Assembly: GCA_963791235.1 (NCBI GenBank)
Contig: CAWBRW010000030.1
Span: 73,185-137,184 of the forward strand
DNA length: 64,000 nucleotides
Direction: 5' to 3'
Source of the DNA: JALORV01 sp963791235
Lineage (GTDB): Bacteria; Pseudomonadota; Gammaproteobacteria; Burkholderiales; Burkholderiaceae_F
Part shown: positions 9,622 to 18,338 of the stretch, piece by piece
How positions within the stretch are numbered: the first letter of the stretch is position 1
Layout of the letters: each line of letters opens with the position of its first letter
Program-made: the position numbers and the translations under genes
The notes under the pieces: model-generated
Databases searched by the model: none
What the model saw: only the letters and a program-made list of their open reading frames with translations
Told to the model about the DNA's origin: nothing

Positions 9622-10763
9622 CGAGCGCACTGCAGCGGGTTCCCGGACACCGCTTCGCGCATATCGATGCCCTGCGCGGCGTGGCCGCCGCAGTCGTCGT
9701 GTGGATGCACGGCTCGGAGGTGTTCGCTCGACTCCCGGGCATGGATGGACGCGGCGTCTGGCTGCATCACTTCGCCGACTCGGTCAACCTCGGGCGCGTC
9801 GGTGTCGTCGCCTTCTTTCTGATCAGCGGCTACGTCATTCCACATAGCCTGCGGGGCCCGCTGGGACCCGGCCTGCGCCAGTTCGCGATTCGACGGTTCT
9901 TTCGCTTGTTTCCGGCGTTCTGGCTGTCGATACCGCTTGCCTATGCGGCAGTCTGGATGCTGTGGCAACGCCCGTTCGACCTGGGCGATGTACTGGCCAA
10001 CGCCACGATGGTACCGGTGGTCTTCGGGCGCGAAGCGGCGCTTGGGCTGTACTGGACGCTCGAGACAGAACTCGTCTTCTACTGCCTGGTAACGCTGCTG
10101 TTCATCTTCGGTGTCAATCGAAAACCACTTGTTCTGGCGTCGATCGTGCTCGGGCTGCTGGCCGTGTTCGTGCTCCAGAAGGTGCCATTGCTGCCGCGGC
10201 CGGCGGTGTCGCAGTGGGCCGAGATGCCATTCAATCTCGCGATTATGCTGGCCGGCACGCTGTGTCGCTACGCGTCGGACGATGCCAGGCGCAGTGGCGT
10301 CTCGCTGGCTGCAAGACGGCAGGCCGACACCATCGCCGTCGTGGTACTGACTGCCGTGGCTATTCTGGCTGCGGCGCACATCCCGTTCGGCCGGTCGGAC
10401 GCGGCGCAGATCTTCGGCATCTCAAATCTGGTCGGCATCGCGCTGTTCATCGCCACGTTGCTGTTCTGGCGGAGGCCGCCGGATGCCGTCGTCTGGATGG
10501 GCTCGATCAGCTACTCGCTTTATCTGTTGCACCCGGTCGTGCTGTACCCGCTCGCCTGGGTGTTGACCTATCAGGTCGTCTGGCCGGCGCCGCTCGGCGT
10601 GGGATCGCTGCTGGTCGTGCTCGGGGCCGGATCGTTGGCGCTCGCTGCGCTGTCGTATCGCTGGGTCGAGCTGCCGGCGATCAACCATGCGAGACGCTTG
10701 ACTGCCACACCTGCTGGGCAAGCGCGAACTGCCTGGACAACTCAACAAAATCGCCAACCGTAA
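9618..10763 (+). CDS. Acyltransferase family 3 membrane protein (OafA/YrhL-like)
   Basis: This integral membrane protein of about ten helices modifies surface sugars or other extracytoplasmic substrates with acyl groups. It opens with the family signature IDALRGVAAAVVVWMH, where the R-x-x-A-x-x-V-V pattern and H are typical, followed by GVVAFFLISGYVI and RRFFRLFPAFWLS blocks. It starts at a GTG overlapping the gloA stop. Its 3' end runs 83 bp into the convergent ksgA gene on the other strand. No linked polysaccharide genes reveal the substrate. No separate periplasmic SGNH domain is present. Confidence 0.86.
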   Translation: MTSALQRVPGHRFAHIDALRGVAAAVVVWMHGSEVFARLPGMDGRGVWLHHFADSVNLGRVGVVAFFLISGYVIPHSLRGPLGPGLRQFAIRRFFRLFPAFWLSIPLAYAAVWMLWQRPFDLGDVLANATMVPVVFGREAALGLYWTLETELVFYCLVTLLFIFGVNRKPLVLASIVLGLLAVFVLQKVPLLPRPAVSQWAEMPFNLAIMLAGTLCRYASDDARRSGVSLAARRQADTIAVVVLTAVAILAAAHIPFGRSDAAQIFGISNLVGIALFIATLLFWRRPPDAVVWMGSISYSLYLLHPVVLYPLAWVLTYQVVWPAPLGVGSLLVVLGAGSLALAALSYRWVELPAINHARRLTATPAGQARTAWTTQQNRQP

Positions 10764-11505
10764 GCGTTTCTGCTCGGGCCTTCGGGTCGACGCCGGCCGC
10801 CTCGATGGCCCCGGTCGCCATCAGGTCGCCGAGGGCGTTCCGCAGCGTCTTGCGCCGCTGCCCGAACGCGGCGGCAACGACCCGGCCGAACGCGGTGCGA
10901 TCGACATTCGGCAGCTGGTCCGCCGGAAGCGGTTGCATGCGCACGATGCTTGAAGTCACTTGCGGTGCGGGCCGGAATGCGCCGCGCGGTACGTCGAAGA
11001 GCCGCGTCATGCGGTAGCGGAACTGCAGCATCACAGAGAGTCGCCCGTAGGTCCGGCTACCGGGGGGTGCCACGATGCGATCGACGACTTCCTTCTGCAG
11101 CATGAAGTGCTGGTCGATGACGCGATCGGCGATCGGCACCAGTGCGAACAGCAGGGGCGACGAGATGTTGTAGGGCAGGTTGCCGACGAGTCGCAGCGGG
11201 CCGGGCAGCATCGTCCAGTCGAAGTCGAGCGCATCGCCCTCGATCAGCTGCAACTGTGCCGACTCGAACTGCGTGCGCAGCCAGGCCGCGAGATCGCGGT
11301 CGATCTCGATTGCCGCGATGTGCCCAGCGCGCGCAATCAGCGCGCGCGTCAGCGCGGCCTGCCCCGGTCCGATCTCCACGATCGTCTGGCCCGGCTGCGG
11401 ATCGATCGCATCGACGATGCGCTCGATGATGTGCGGGTCGTGCAGGAAGTTCTGGCCGAAGCGCTTGCGTGCACGGTGCTGCGGCCGCTCGCCCGGCAGA
11501 GTCAT
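10681..11505 (-). CDS. rsmA: 16S rRNA (adenine1518-N6/adenine1519-N6)-dimethyltransferase
   Basis: RsmA (KsgA) dimethylates two adjacent adenines near the 3' end of 16S rRNA. The 274-residue protein shows RKRFGQNFLHD near the start, the SAM-binding VEIGPGQAALT block, EIDRDLA and the catalytic NLPYNISSPLL motif. It is the last gene of the block lptD-surA-pdxA-ksgA on this strand, 25 bp after pdxA. Its 3' end overlaps the convergent acyltransferase gene by 83 bp, so the two transcripts would be antisense there. Confidence 0.96.
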   Translation of the reverse strand: MTLPGERPQHRARKRFGQNFLHDPHIIERIVDAIDPQPGQTIVEIGPGQAALTRALIARAGHIAAIEIDRDLAAWLRTQFESAQLQLIEGDALDFDWTMLPGPLRLVGNLPYNISSPLLFALVPIADRVIDQHFMLQKEVVDRIVAPPGSRTYGRLSVMLQFRYRMTRLFDVPRGAFRPAPQVTSSIVRMQPLPADQLPNVDRTAFGRVVAAAFGQRRKTLRNALGDLMATGAIEAAGVDPKARAETLTVGDFVELSRQFALAQQVWQSSVSHG

Positions 11506-11530
11506 CGACGTGTGGCCGGAGTGCGCGCGA

Positions 11531-12484
11531 TCATCCGCGCGGCGCCGCCGTCAGCTCAACAGCCAGCTCGAGCGCGGCGCGCAGGCTCCTCGCGTTTGCG
11601 GTTCCGGTGCCGGCGAGATCGAGCGCTGTACCGTGATCGACCGACGTGCGCACGAACGGGAGCCCAAGTGTCACGTTGACGCCGTGGCCAAAGGTCGCGT
11701 ACTTCAGCACCGGCAGGCCCTGGTCATGGAACATCGCGAGGACCACGTCATAGCGTCGCACGACGTCGGGCACGAACAGCGTGTCCGCAGGGAACGGGCC
11801 GGCCGCGTCGATTCCCGAGGTTTGCGCGTGTTCGATGGCCGGCGTGATGACATCAATCTCCTCGCGCCCCATGTGCCCGGCCTCGCCGGCGTGCGGGTTC
11901 AGTCCCGTCACCGCGATGCGCGGCTGCTTCAGTCCGAAGCGGAGCCGCAGATCGTGGTCGAGGATGCGCAGCGTGTCGGCCAGAGATTCCCGGGTGAGTG
12001 CCGCGCTGACTCGGGCTACCGGCAGGTGCGTGGTGGCCAGTGCGACCCGCAGCGGACCGTGCGGCGTCGCGCCGGCGAGCATCATCACGACCCGCGGTGT
12101 CGCGGTGCGCTCGGCCAGGTATTCGGTGTGTCCGGAAAAGGCGATGCCGGCGTCATTGATGATGCTCTTCTGCACCGGCGCCGTGACGATCGCATCGAAG
12201 CGGCCGGCACGCCAGCCGTCGATCGCGACGTCGAGCGTGTCGAGAACGTAGCGCGCGTTGCGGACATCGAGCTTGCCGGGGTGAGCCGGCGCAGCGAGCG
12301 CAACGTGCTCGATATGAAGCGAGTCCGGCAGTTGCCGCTGCGTTGCAGCGCCGCGCTCGGCAAGGAGGGTCGAATCGCCGATCAGCGTGATGTCGGCGGG
12401 CAACGGAGGCGCAAGCGCGGCGAGCGCAATCTCCGGACCGATTCCAGCCGGCTCCCCCGTCGTGAGCGCGAGTCGCGGACGCAT
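11531..12484 (-). CDS. pdxA: 4-hydroxythreonine-4-phosphate dehydrogenase
   Basis: PdxA oxidises 4-phosphohydroxy-L-threonine in the DXP-dependent pyridoxal phosphate pathway. The start at 12484 gives MRPRLALTTGEPAGIGPEI, the conserved N-terminus; a longer open frame upstream has no family similarity. FSGHTEYLAER, MLAGATPHGPLRVALATTH and VTGLNPHAGEAGHMGREE blocks contain the metal-binding histidines. The 317-residue length is near the family norm. surA lies 22 bp upstream and ksgA follows, the standard gammaproteobacterial order. Confidence 0.95.
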   Translation of the reverse strand: MRPRLALTTGEPAGIGPEIALAALAPPLPADITLIGDSTLLAERGAATQRQLPDSLHIEHVALAAPAHPGKLDVRNARYVLDTLDVAIDGWRAGRFDAIVTAPVQKSIINDAGIAFSGHTEYLAERTATPRVVMMLAGATPHGPLRVALATTHLPVARVSAALTRESLADTLRILDHDLRLRFGLKQPRIAVTGLNPHAGEAGHMGREEIDVITPAIEHAQTSGIDAAGPFPADTLFVPDVVRRYDVVLAMFHDQGLPVLKYATFGHGVNVTLGLPFVRTSVDHGTALDLAGTGTANARSLRAALELAVELTAAPRG

Positions 12485-12506
12485 GCTTATCCGCCGCGCG
12501 CGAAAA

Positions 12507-13937
12507 TCAGCCGCGCTCCTCGATGCGGTACTCGACGTAGGTCTTGTCGCGCAGCTGCCGCAACCAGTCCTGGTAGGCCTCGTCCGCCTTGCGTTCGCGC
12601 AGCGCCTGACGAGCCTGCTGGCGCGCACGCTCGGTCGAGGCTGGCTCGGTCCGGCGCTCGAGGACCTGGATCAGGTGCCAGCCGAACGGCGACTGGACCG
12701 GCACGCTGATTTCGTTGATTTTGAGTGCGTTCATCGCACGCTCGAACTCAGGGACCGTGTCGCCGGGGTAGAGCCAGCCCAGGTCACCGCCGCGGGTGCC
12801 GCTGGGGTCGACCGAATGCAGGCGCGCAAGCGTGCCGAACTCGACCTGGCCGTTTTCGATGCGCGCCTTGAATTCCTCGAGCCTGCGCTTGACCTCGGGC
12901 TCGGGTGCCACATCGGAAACGCGCAGCAAAATGTGCCGTGCGCGAGTCTGCTGCACTGGCCCGCTGGCGAGCTTGCCTTCGACGGCACTGCGGCGCCCGA
13001 GCACCTTGAGAATGTGGAAGCCGTTCGGGCTGCGCACCACGGGCGCGATGTCGCCGACCTTGACGTTCCTCACCGCATCGAGGAACAGGGCGGGCAGTCG
13101 ATCGGTATTGCGCCAGCCGAGCGCACCGCCCTGGAGCGCTTCCGACGCATTGGAGAAGCTGGCGGCGAGCCGCGCGAAGTCAGCGCCGCCCTTGAGTTGC
13201 GAGACCAGGTCGTCGGCACGCTGGCGCGTCTCCTCGATGCGGTTGGCGGTTGCGTTCTCCGGCACGCGCAGCAGGATCTGCGCCAGGTTGATCTCCTCGG
13301 TGTCGGCCGTCACGCCTGCCTGGGCTGCGATGAAATTGTCGAGTTCGCTCTCGGAAATCTGCAACCGGCCATCGACCTCACGCTCGCGCACCCGGTTGAG
13401 CAGGATGTCCTGGCGCACGTCTTCGCGGAACTGGTTGAACGAGATGCCGTCGGTTTCGAGCCGTTGCCGCAACGCCGGCACGGTCATGTTGTTTGCTTCC
13501 GCAATGCGCACCATCGCGGTGTTCACGGTCGCGTCGTCGACGCGAACCCCGGTTTCGCGCGCGAGCTGCAGCTGCGCGCGGTCGATGATCATGCGTTCCA
13601 GGACCTGCCGTTGCAGCACATCCGGCGGCGGCGGCTGGATCTTCTGACGCTGCAGCTGCACCAGCGCCGACTGCGTGCGTGCACGCAGTTCGTTGGCTGT
13701 GATTACCTCGTCGTTGACGACGGCGACGATGCGGTCCACGGAAACGGGGGTTCGCTGCGTGGCCGCCGGCCGGCTCGCGGGCGGGGCGGGCGTTGCGGCG
13801 GGTTCGAGCGGCTGCAGGTTCGGCGTCAACTGCTGCACGGCGCTGGGCGTGGCCGATTGCTGCGCGTGCACCGTGGTGACGCCGATCAGGAACAGGGCAA
13901 GCAGCGCGCAGCACCGCGCGCTCAAATTCGTACGCAT
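12507..13937 (-). CDS. surA: Periplasmic chaperone and peptidyl-prolyl isomerase SurA
   Basis: SurA escorts outer membrane proteins such as LptD through the periplasm. The 476-residue protein starts with a signal peptide ending near VHA-QQ. A SurA N-terminal domain follows (VNDEVITANELRAR, then a long helical region). Two parvulin domains begin near ILLRVPE and RARHILLRVSD, the second with the typical GGDLGWLYPG block. A Gln/Pro/Ala-rich linker separates the signal peptide from the chaperone domain. The start lies six bases after the lptD stop, so client and chaperone are co-expressed. Confidence 0.95.
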   Translation of the reverse strand: MRTNLSARCCALLALFLIGVTTVHAQQSATPSAVQQLTPNLQPLEPAATPAPPASRPAATQRTPVSVDRIVAVVNDEVITANELRARTQSALVQLQRQKIQPPPPDVLQRQVLERMIIDRAQLQLARETGVRVDDATVNTAMVRIAEANNMTVPALRQRLETDGISFNQFREDVRQDILLNRVREREVDGRLQISESELDNFIAAQAGVTADTEEINLAQILLRVPENATANRIEETRQRADDLVSQLKGGADFARLAASFSNASEALQGGALGWRNTDRLPALFLDAVRNVKVGDIAPVVRSPNGFHILKVLGRRSAVEGKLASGPVQQTRARHILLRVSDVAPEPEVKRRLEEFKARIENGQVEFGTLARLHSVDPSGTRGGDLGWLYPGDTVPEFERAMNALKINEISVPVQSPFGWHLIQVLERRTEPASTERARQQARQALRERKADEAYQDWLRQLRDKTYVEYRIEERG

Positions 13938-13943
13938 TGGGAT

Positions 13944-16298
13944 CTACTCGTAGTACTCGAACATGCCCGGCTGCCGCGGCAGCGGGTTGATGCGCTGGTA
14001 GCCGGGGATATTACGCTGCAGCTGGGTCAGCGCATTGGTTCCGACACTCGTCAGTCCGGACAGTTCCAGCTGCAGGTAGAAGTTGGTCGTCGACGTGGCG
14101 GTCGTCGTCTGGAAGCGCTGGAATGCAAAGCGCAGCAACCAGCAGTCCTGCTTGTACTCGAAACCGGCGATCACTTCGACCGGCTTGCGGCTCTCGAGCG
14201 AGTAGTTGTAGCGGCCCACGCCGTACCAGCGATCCGACAGCGGCCATTGCACGGCGATGTCGACCTGGTTGGTGCCGGCGTCCGGCGTGTCGCTCTCCTG
14301 GTAGCGGTAGTACGCGCTCAGCACCGATGCGCGGCGCGGTTGCCAGCGCATGCCTGCGGTCGCGCGCGAAATCTCGCTCGTTTCGGCGGAGTACTGCGCC
14401 GCGAGGTCGACTGCCCAGTTCACGCCCAATTGGGCGGAAAGGGCGGCCAGGAGGTCGGTCTCGTTGCTCGATCGGGGCGACTCGCCAGGCAGCGTCACTT
14501 TCTGGGCGGAAAAGTAGTAGCGCTGCCCGATCGCCGCGCGCAGGCGCTCGGCACCGGTTTCCTGGTCGAGGATCCTCGTACCAATCGCCAGTGTCAGCTG
14601 ATTTGCGTTGACGATGCGGTCATAGCCCGAATAGATGTTCTCGGTGAAGAATTGCGCATAGTTGAGGTCCGCAAGCGCGCTGTCGAAGTTCGGCAGATCG
14701 TTCTGGTTGCGGTAGGGAATGTAGGCGTAGTACGCGCGCGGCTCCAGCGTCTGCTGCGACGACCGTCCGAACCACTCGATGTCACGCTCGAAGATCAGGC
14801 CGCTGTCGACACTCAGGATCGGCATCACGCGCGACTGCGTCTGGTCGGTCGGGTGGAACTCGGGATCGAGGCTGTAATACGTCGCCGACAGCTGCGCTCG
14901 CGGTGTGATGAACCATCCCGGGGCGAGGATCGGGTAGGCCACACGTGGATTGATGATGTAGCGCGTGCCGTCCTGCAGGCCCGCCTCCTGGTTCGTGAAG
15001 CGCGTGCCGTCGAGGACCGCCGCGCCCTCCCAGCCGCGCCAGTCGGCAACGAAACCCGTCAGCGTCACCTGGGGAACGCGCTCGTAGGGCGGCGTCACCG
15101 GCGCGAGCGGGTCCTGCAGGATCTGGTTCTTCGTCACTCGCACCGACGAGTTCCAGTAAGGCTGCGTGTACGAGACAAAGGCGTCCTGCGGCAGCACCTT
15201 CTGCGACGACCCCAGGATCGTGCTCGAAAAATCCACGAAGTAGTTGTCGTCGGAGACCCGGTTGTAATTGACGCCGGCAGCCACGCCGGACGCCCCCGTG
15301 TAGTTGAGCCGCGCGCTGGTGAAGCTGCGCGACGTATCGGTCTCGCGGTCGTTCGGGATGCCGTCGTAGACCAGCGTTCCGTTGAACTCCCGCTCGAGCA
15401 ACCGGAATTCGTTGCCGATCAGCATGCCGCGCTTGCTCAGGATCCTCGGCGTAACGGTGTAGTCGTAGTTCGGCGCGATGTTCCAGTAGAACGGCGTGCG
15501 GATGTCCGTGCCGAGCGTGTTGCTGAGGCCGAAGCTCGGCGTCAGGAAACCGGTGCGGCGTTGATTGCCGACCGGAAATCCGAAGATCGGCGACGCGAGG
15601 ATCGGCAGTCCCTGGAAGTAGAGCACCGCGCCGGTGGCGCTGGCCGACTGCTCCAGGCCGTCGACGCCCACGGACTCCACCTGCACCCACCACGCGTCGT
15701 CGCCGGGCGCGCAGGTCGTGAAGCGTGCGTTCTCCATGCGCGCCCGCTGTTCCGACAGGAACTCGACCAGGCCGGCCTCGCCGCGACCGTTCCGTGCAGG
15801 GTAGGTGAATTGCGCATCGGTCATCGATCCGGTCTGCGCGTCGATCCTGAACGACATCTGCGGGGCTGAGAAGGATCCGCCTTCGCGAAACACGCGCGCG
15901 TTGCCCTCGACGTCCACCTGGTCGGTTGCCTGAGTGTAGGTGATGCGGTCTCCGCGCAGCACGGTGCCGCCGCGTCGGATTTCGGCATCGCCTTCAAGGA
16001 CGATCTTTTCGTCGATCGTGCCCTCGATGCGCTGCGCACGCACGAAGGTCGGCGTCGCATCGCGGCTGACCGGCCGCGTCTCCGACATGATCTGGTCCAT
16101 CTTGAGCTGCAGCCACGGTGACTCGGGGTCGCCGGGGAAGCGCATCGGCGCCGGCGTGCTGAGTGGAGGCGCAGGTGGCTTCGGCGGCGCGATATCGCGA
16201 GCGCTGACACCCGTTGCCAACGTGGCCAGCAGTGCAAGACTGAGCGGGGCGAGCGCGAAACTCAGGATCGGCGCGGCATTCGCCGGCAGGCGCGGCAT
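13944..16298 (-). CDS. lptD: LPS-assembly protein LptD
   Basis: LptD is the outer-membrane beta-barrel that inserts lipopolysaccharide into the outer leaflet with LptE. The 784-residue protein has an N-terminal signal peptide, an OstA/LptA-like beta-jellyroll (about residues 95-230; blocks GDAEIRRGGTVLRGDRI and VDVEGNARVF) and a large barrel domain with alternating strands. The end is Tyr-rich (MFEYYE). Cys residues near 191 and 735 could form the inter-domain disulfides typical of LptD. The minus-strand promoter motif TATAAT lies about 40 bp upstream. It heads the lptD-surA-pdxA-ksgA block. Confidence 0.94.
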   Translation of the reverse strand: MPRLPANAAPILSFALAPLSLALLATLATGVSARDIAPPKPPAPPLSTPAPMRFPGDPESPWLQLKMDQIMSETRPVSRDATPTFVRAQRIEGTIDEKIVLEGDAEIRRGGTVLRGDRITYTQATDQVDVEGNARVFREGGSFSAPQMSFRIDAQTGSMTDAQFTYPARNGRGEAGLVEFLSEQRARMENARFTTCAPGDDAWWVQVESVGVDGLEQSASATGAVLYFQGLPILASPIFGFPVGNQRRTGFLTPSFGLSNTLGTDIRTPFYWNIAPNYDYTVTPRILSKRGMLIGNEFRLLEREFNGTLVYDGIPNDRETDTSRSFTSARLNYTGASGVAAGVNYNRVSDDNYFVDFSSTILGSSQKVLPQDAFVSYTQPYWNSSVRVTKNQILQDPLAPVTPPYERVPQVTLTGFVADWRGWEGAAVLDGTRFTNQEAGLQDGTRYIINPRVAYPILAPGWFITPRAQLSATYYSLDPEFHPTDQTQSRVMPILSVDSGLIFERDIEWFGRSSQQTLEPRAYYAYIPYRNQNDLPNFDSALADLNYAQFFTENIYSGYDRIVNANQLTLAIGTRILDQETGAERLRAAIGQRYYFSAQKVTLPGESPRSSNETDLLAALSAQLGVNWAVDLAAQYSAETSEISRATAGMRWQPRRASVLSAYYRYQESDTPDAGTNQVDIAVQWPLSDRWYGVGRYNYSLESRKPVEVIAGFEYKQDCWLLRFAFQRFQTTTATSTTNFYLQLELSGLTSVGTNALTQLQRNIPGYQRINPLPRQPGMFEYYE

Positions 16299-16337
16299 TT
16301 AGAATCCGAGGGCGAGGTCGAGCCGGAAGGCGCGTCG

Positions 16338-16343
16338 ATTATA
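16338..16343 (-). promoter_or_regulatory. Possible -10 element for the lptD operon
   Basis: A perfect TATAAT hexamer reads toward lptD, 40 bp from its ATG, in the divergent spacer between lptD and amgK. No good -35 hexamer is seen at the right distance, so the call rests on the -10 only. Confidence 0.4.
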
Positions 16344-16400
16344 GGCATCGCCCCCTCTGATTCGCGCGTTACGCTGAGGCTCACGCCCTCTTTGCCGACC

Positions 16401-17432
16401 ATGAGTCCTGCTGATCCCCTCGATTCGTCCGATCCCCGGCGCGACCAACTGGTGACGTGGTTGCGCGCCTTGCCCGCACGCCACGCGATCGAGGCGGAAT
16501 CGCTGCAACCGGCGTCGGCCGACGCAAGCTTTCGCCGGTACTTCCGACTCGCCGCGGGGGCAGGAACGCTGATTGCGATGGACGCTCCGCCCGGCAAGGA
16601 GGATGTTCGCCCGTTCATGCACGTGGCGCGCCTGCTGCGCGATGCGGGGCTCAACGCTCCGGCGGTGCTCGAGGCCGATCCGGCGCTGGGCTTCCTGCTG
16701 CTGACCGATCTCGGCCGGGACACGTATCTCACGGTGCTGAATGACGACAACGCCGCCGCGCTGTTTGCCGATGCAACCGAGGCGCTGCTGCTTTGGCAGC
16801 AGGCGACGCGTCCGGGTGAATTGCCGCCCTATGACGAGGCGCTGCTGCGTCGCGAGCTCGCGTTGTTTCCGGACTGGTACGTCGCACGCCATCTTGGCAT
16901 GACACTCTCGCCGAGCCAGTGCGAGGTGCTCGATCGCACGTTTGGCCGGATCGTCGCGGCGAACCTGGCTCAGCCGACGGTTTACGTGCACCGCGACTTC
17001 ATGCCGCGCAACCTGATGATCGCCACACCCAATCCGGGCGTTCTGGATTTCCAGGACGCGGTGATCGGCCCGGTGACCTACGACCTCGCCTCGTTGTTCC
17101 GCGATGCGTTCATCAGCTGGGACGAGGAACACGTGATCGACTGGTCGATCCGTTACTGGCAGCGGGCGCGTCGCGCCGGCCTGCCGGTGGGCGAGGACTT
17201 CGGCGCGTTCTGGCGCGACTTCGAGTGGATGGGGCTGCAGCGCCACCTCAAGGTGCTCGGCATCTTCGCGCGGATCAATTACCGCGACGGCAAGCCGAAT
17301 TACCTGGCGGACACGCCGCGCTTCGTGAAGTACGTGCGTACGGTCGCGCAGCGTTACGACGAACTCGCGCCGCTGGCTCGGCTCTTCGACGAGCTGGAGG
17401 GGGTCGCGGTGCGAGTGGGGTACACGTTTTGA
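16401..17432 (+). CDS. amgK: N-acetylmuramate/N-acetylglucosamine kinase
   Basis: AmgK phosphorylates the anomeric carbon of MurNAc in the peptidoglycan recycling route that bypasses de novo UDP-MurNAc synthesis. The protein has the APH-type kinase fold: nucleotide-binding region with FRRYFRL, catalytic HRDFMPRN with D199 and N204, and a metal motif LDFQD with D216 and D219. It lies divergent from lptD and just before murU, the same order as in Pseudomonas where the pathway was defined. The ATG at 16401 was chosen over an in-frame TTG nine bases earlier. Substrate is inferred from the context with murU. Confidence 0.88.
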   Translation: MSPADPLDSSDPRRDQLVTWLRALPARHAIEAESLQPASADASFRRYFRLAAGAGTLIAMDAPPGKEDVRPFMHVARLLRDAGLNAPAVLEADPALGFLLLTDLGRDTYLTVLNDDNAAALFADATEALLLWQQATRPGELPPYDEALLRRELALFPDWYVARHLGMTLSPSQCEVLDRTFGRIVAANLAQPTVYVHRDFMPRNLMIATPNPGVLDFQDAVIGPVTYDLASLFRDAFISWDEEHVIDWSIRYWQRARRAGLPVGEDFGAFWRDFEWMGLQRHLKVLGIFARINYRDGKPNYLADTPRFVKYVRTVAQRYDELAPLARLFDELEGVAVRVGYTF

Positions 17433-17440
17433 TGGGCGTC

Positions 17441-17570
17441 GCGCGTGTACGCATCGGCAGTGCCGATGCGCGTGCACTCGTGGCGGAAGGTATTGCGCGC
17501 GCCGCTTGAGGCGGCTCGGCGCTGCGCGCGATTACAACGGCGGGGGAGCCGGACGTCGTCCGGCTCGAGA
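17441..17570 (+). repeat. Composite hairpin element, copy C
   Basis: This element fills the amgK-murU spacer. Hairpin 1 is CGTGTAC followed by GCATCGGCA (17451-17459), one base, and TGCCGATGC (17461-17469), then CGTGCACTCG. Its flanks match copies A and B while the inner stem has a different sequence that still pairs. Hairpin 2 has stems at about 17495-17505 and 17521-17530 closing the apex TTGAGGCGGCTCGGC (17506-17520), which differs from copy A at two positions that would pair with each other. Hairpin 3 is GAGCCGGAC (17546-17554) with GTCCGGCTC (17558-17566). murU starts at 17580. Confidence 0.75.
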
Positions 17571-17579
17571 CGGGGCGAG

Positions 17580-18296
17580 ATGCGGGCACTGATACTGGCA
17601 GCGGGACGGGGCGAGCGGATGCGGCCGCTGACGGACAGCGTGCCGAAGCCGCTGCTGCGAGCGGGCGGGCGGCGCCTGATCGAATGGCAACTCGGCGCGC
17701 TGGCAGCCGCAGGCATTCGCGACATCGTCGTCAACACCGCGCACCTGCCGCAGCAGTTCGAGACGGTGCTGGGCACCGGCGCCGCTCTCGGCGTATCGAT
17801 TGCCTACTCGCGCGAAGGCGAGCGGGCGGAGGATGCGCTCGAAACCCTCGGCGGCATCGTGCGCGCGTTGCCGCTGCTGGGGTCCGCGCCATTTGTCGTC
17901 GTCAGTGGCGACATCGTCACCGACTTCGACTACTCCACCTTGCGGCCTCGTGCGCAGGCGCTTGCGGCAGGTGCCGCAGATGCGCATCTGGTCCTGGTCG
18001 ACAACCCGTCCTTCCATGCCCGCGGCGACATGGGGCTGGTCGACGGCCACATCGCGCCCGATGCGACGGAACGACTGACGTACGCGAATGTCGGCGTGTT
18101 CGCTCCTGCACTGTTCGCGGGACTCGCGCCGGAGCGCGCGCGGCTCTTCCCCTGGCTCTATGGTGCGGCGCGCGCGGGCCGCGTCACCGGCGAGCATTTC
18201 AGTGGCCGCTGGCACAACGTCGGCACGCCCGACGAACTCGCGCTTCTCGATGCCGAACTGGGCCGGTCCGGGCGGCTGCAGCAGCGCGACTCGTAG
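17580..18296 (+). CDS. murU: N-acetylmuramate alpha-1-phosphate uridylyltransferase
   Basis: MurU converts MurNAc-1-phosphate to UDP-MurNAc, completing recycling begun by AmgK. The 238-residue protein is a sugar nucleotidyltransferase with the N-terminal motif LAAGRGERMRPLTD followed by PKPLL, and an acidic VSGDIVTDFD motif that binds the metal and nucleotide. The ATG at 17580 gives MRALILAAGRG, the family N-terminus. Glucose-1-phosphate thymidylyltransferases look similar, but the short length and the amgK neighbour favour MurU. A three-hairpin element lies directly upstream and may affect expression relative to amgK. Confidence 0.9.
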   Translation: MRALILAAGRGERMRPLTDSVPKPLLRAGGRRLIEWQLGALAAAGIRDIVVNTAHLPQQFETVLGTGAALGVSIAYSREGERAEDALETLGGIVRALPLLGSAPFVVVSGDIVTDFDYSTLRPRAQALAAGAADAHLVLVDNPSFHARGDMGLVDGHIAPDATERLTYANVGVFAPALFAGLAPERARLFPWLYGAARAGRVTGEHFSGRWHNVGTPDELALLDAELGRSGRLQQRDS

Positions 18297-18338
18297 AATG
18301 CGCACTTTCTTCCTGCGCGCTCATGACGACCCCTCCAA

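Noticed and set aside
12387..15869. A 1160-residue plus-strand protein
   Set aside because: It is the antisense shadow of surA and lptD, both of which have strong family motifs, signal peptides and conserved order.
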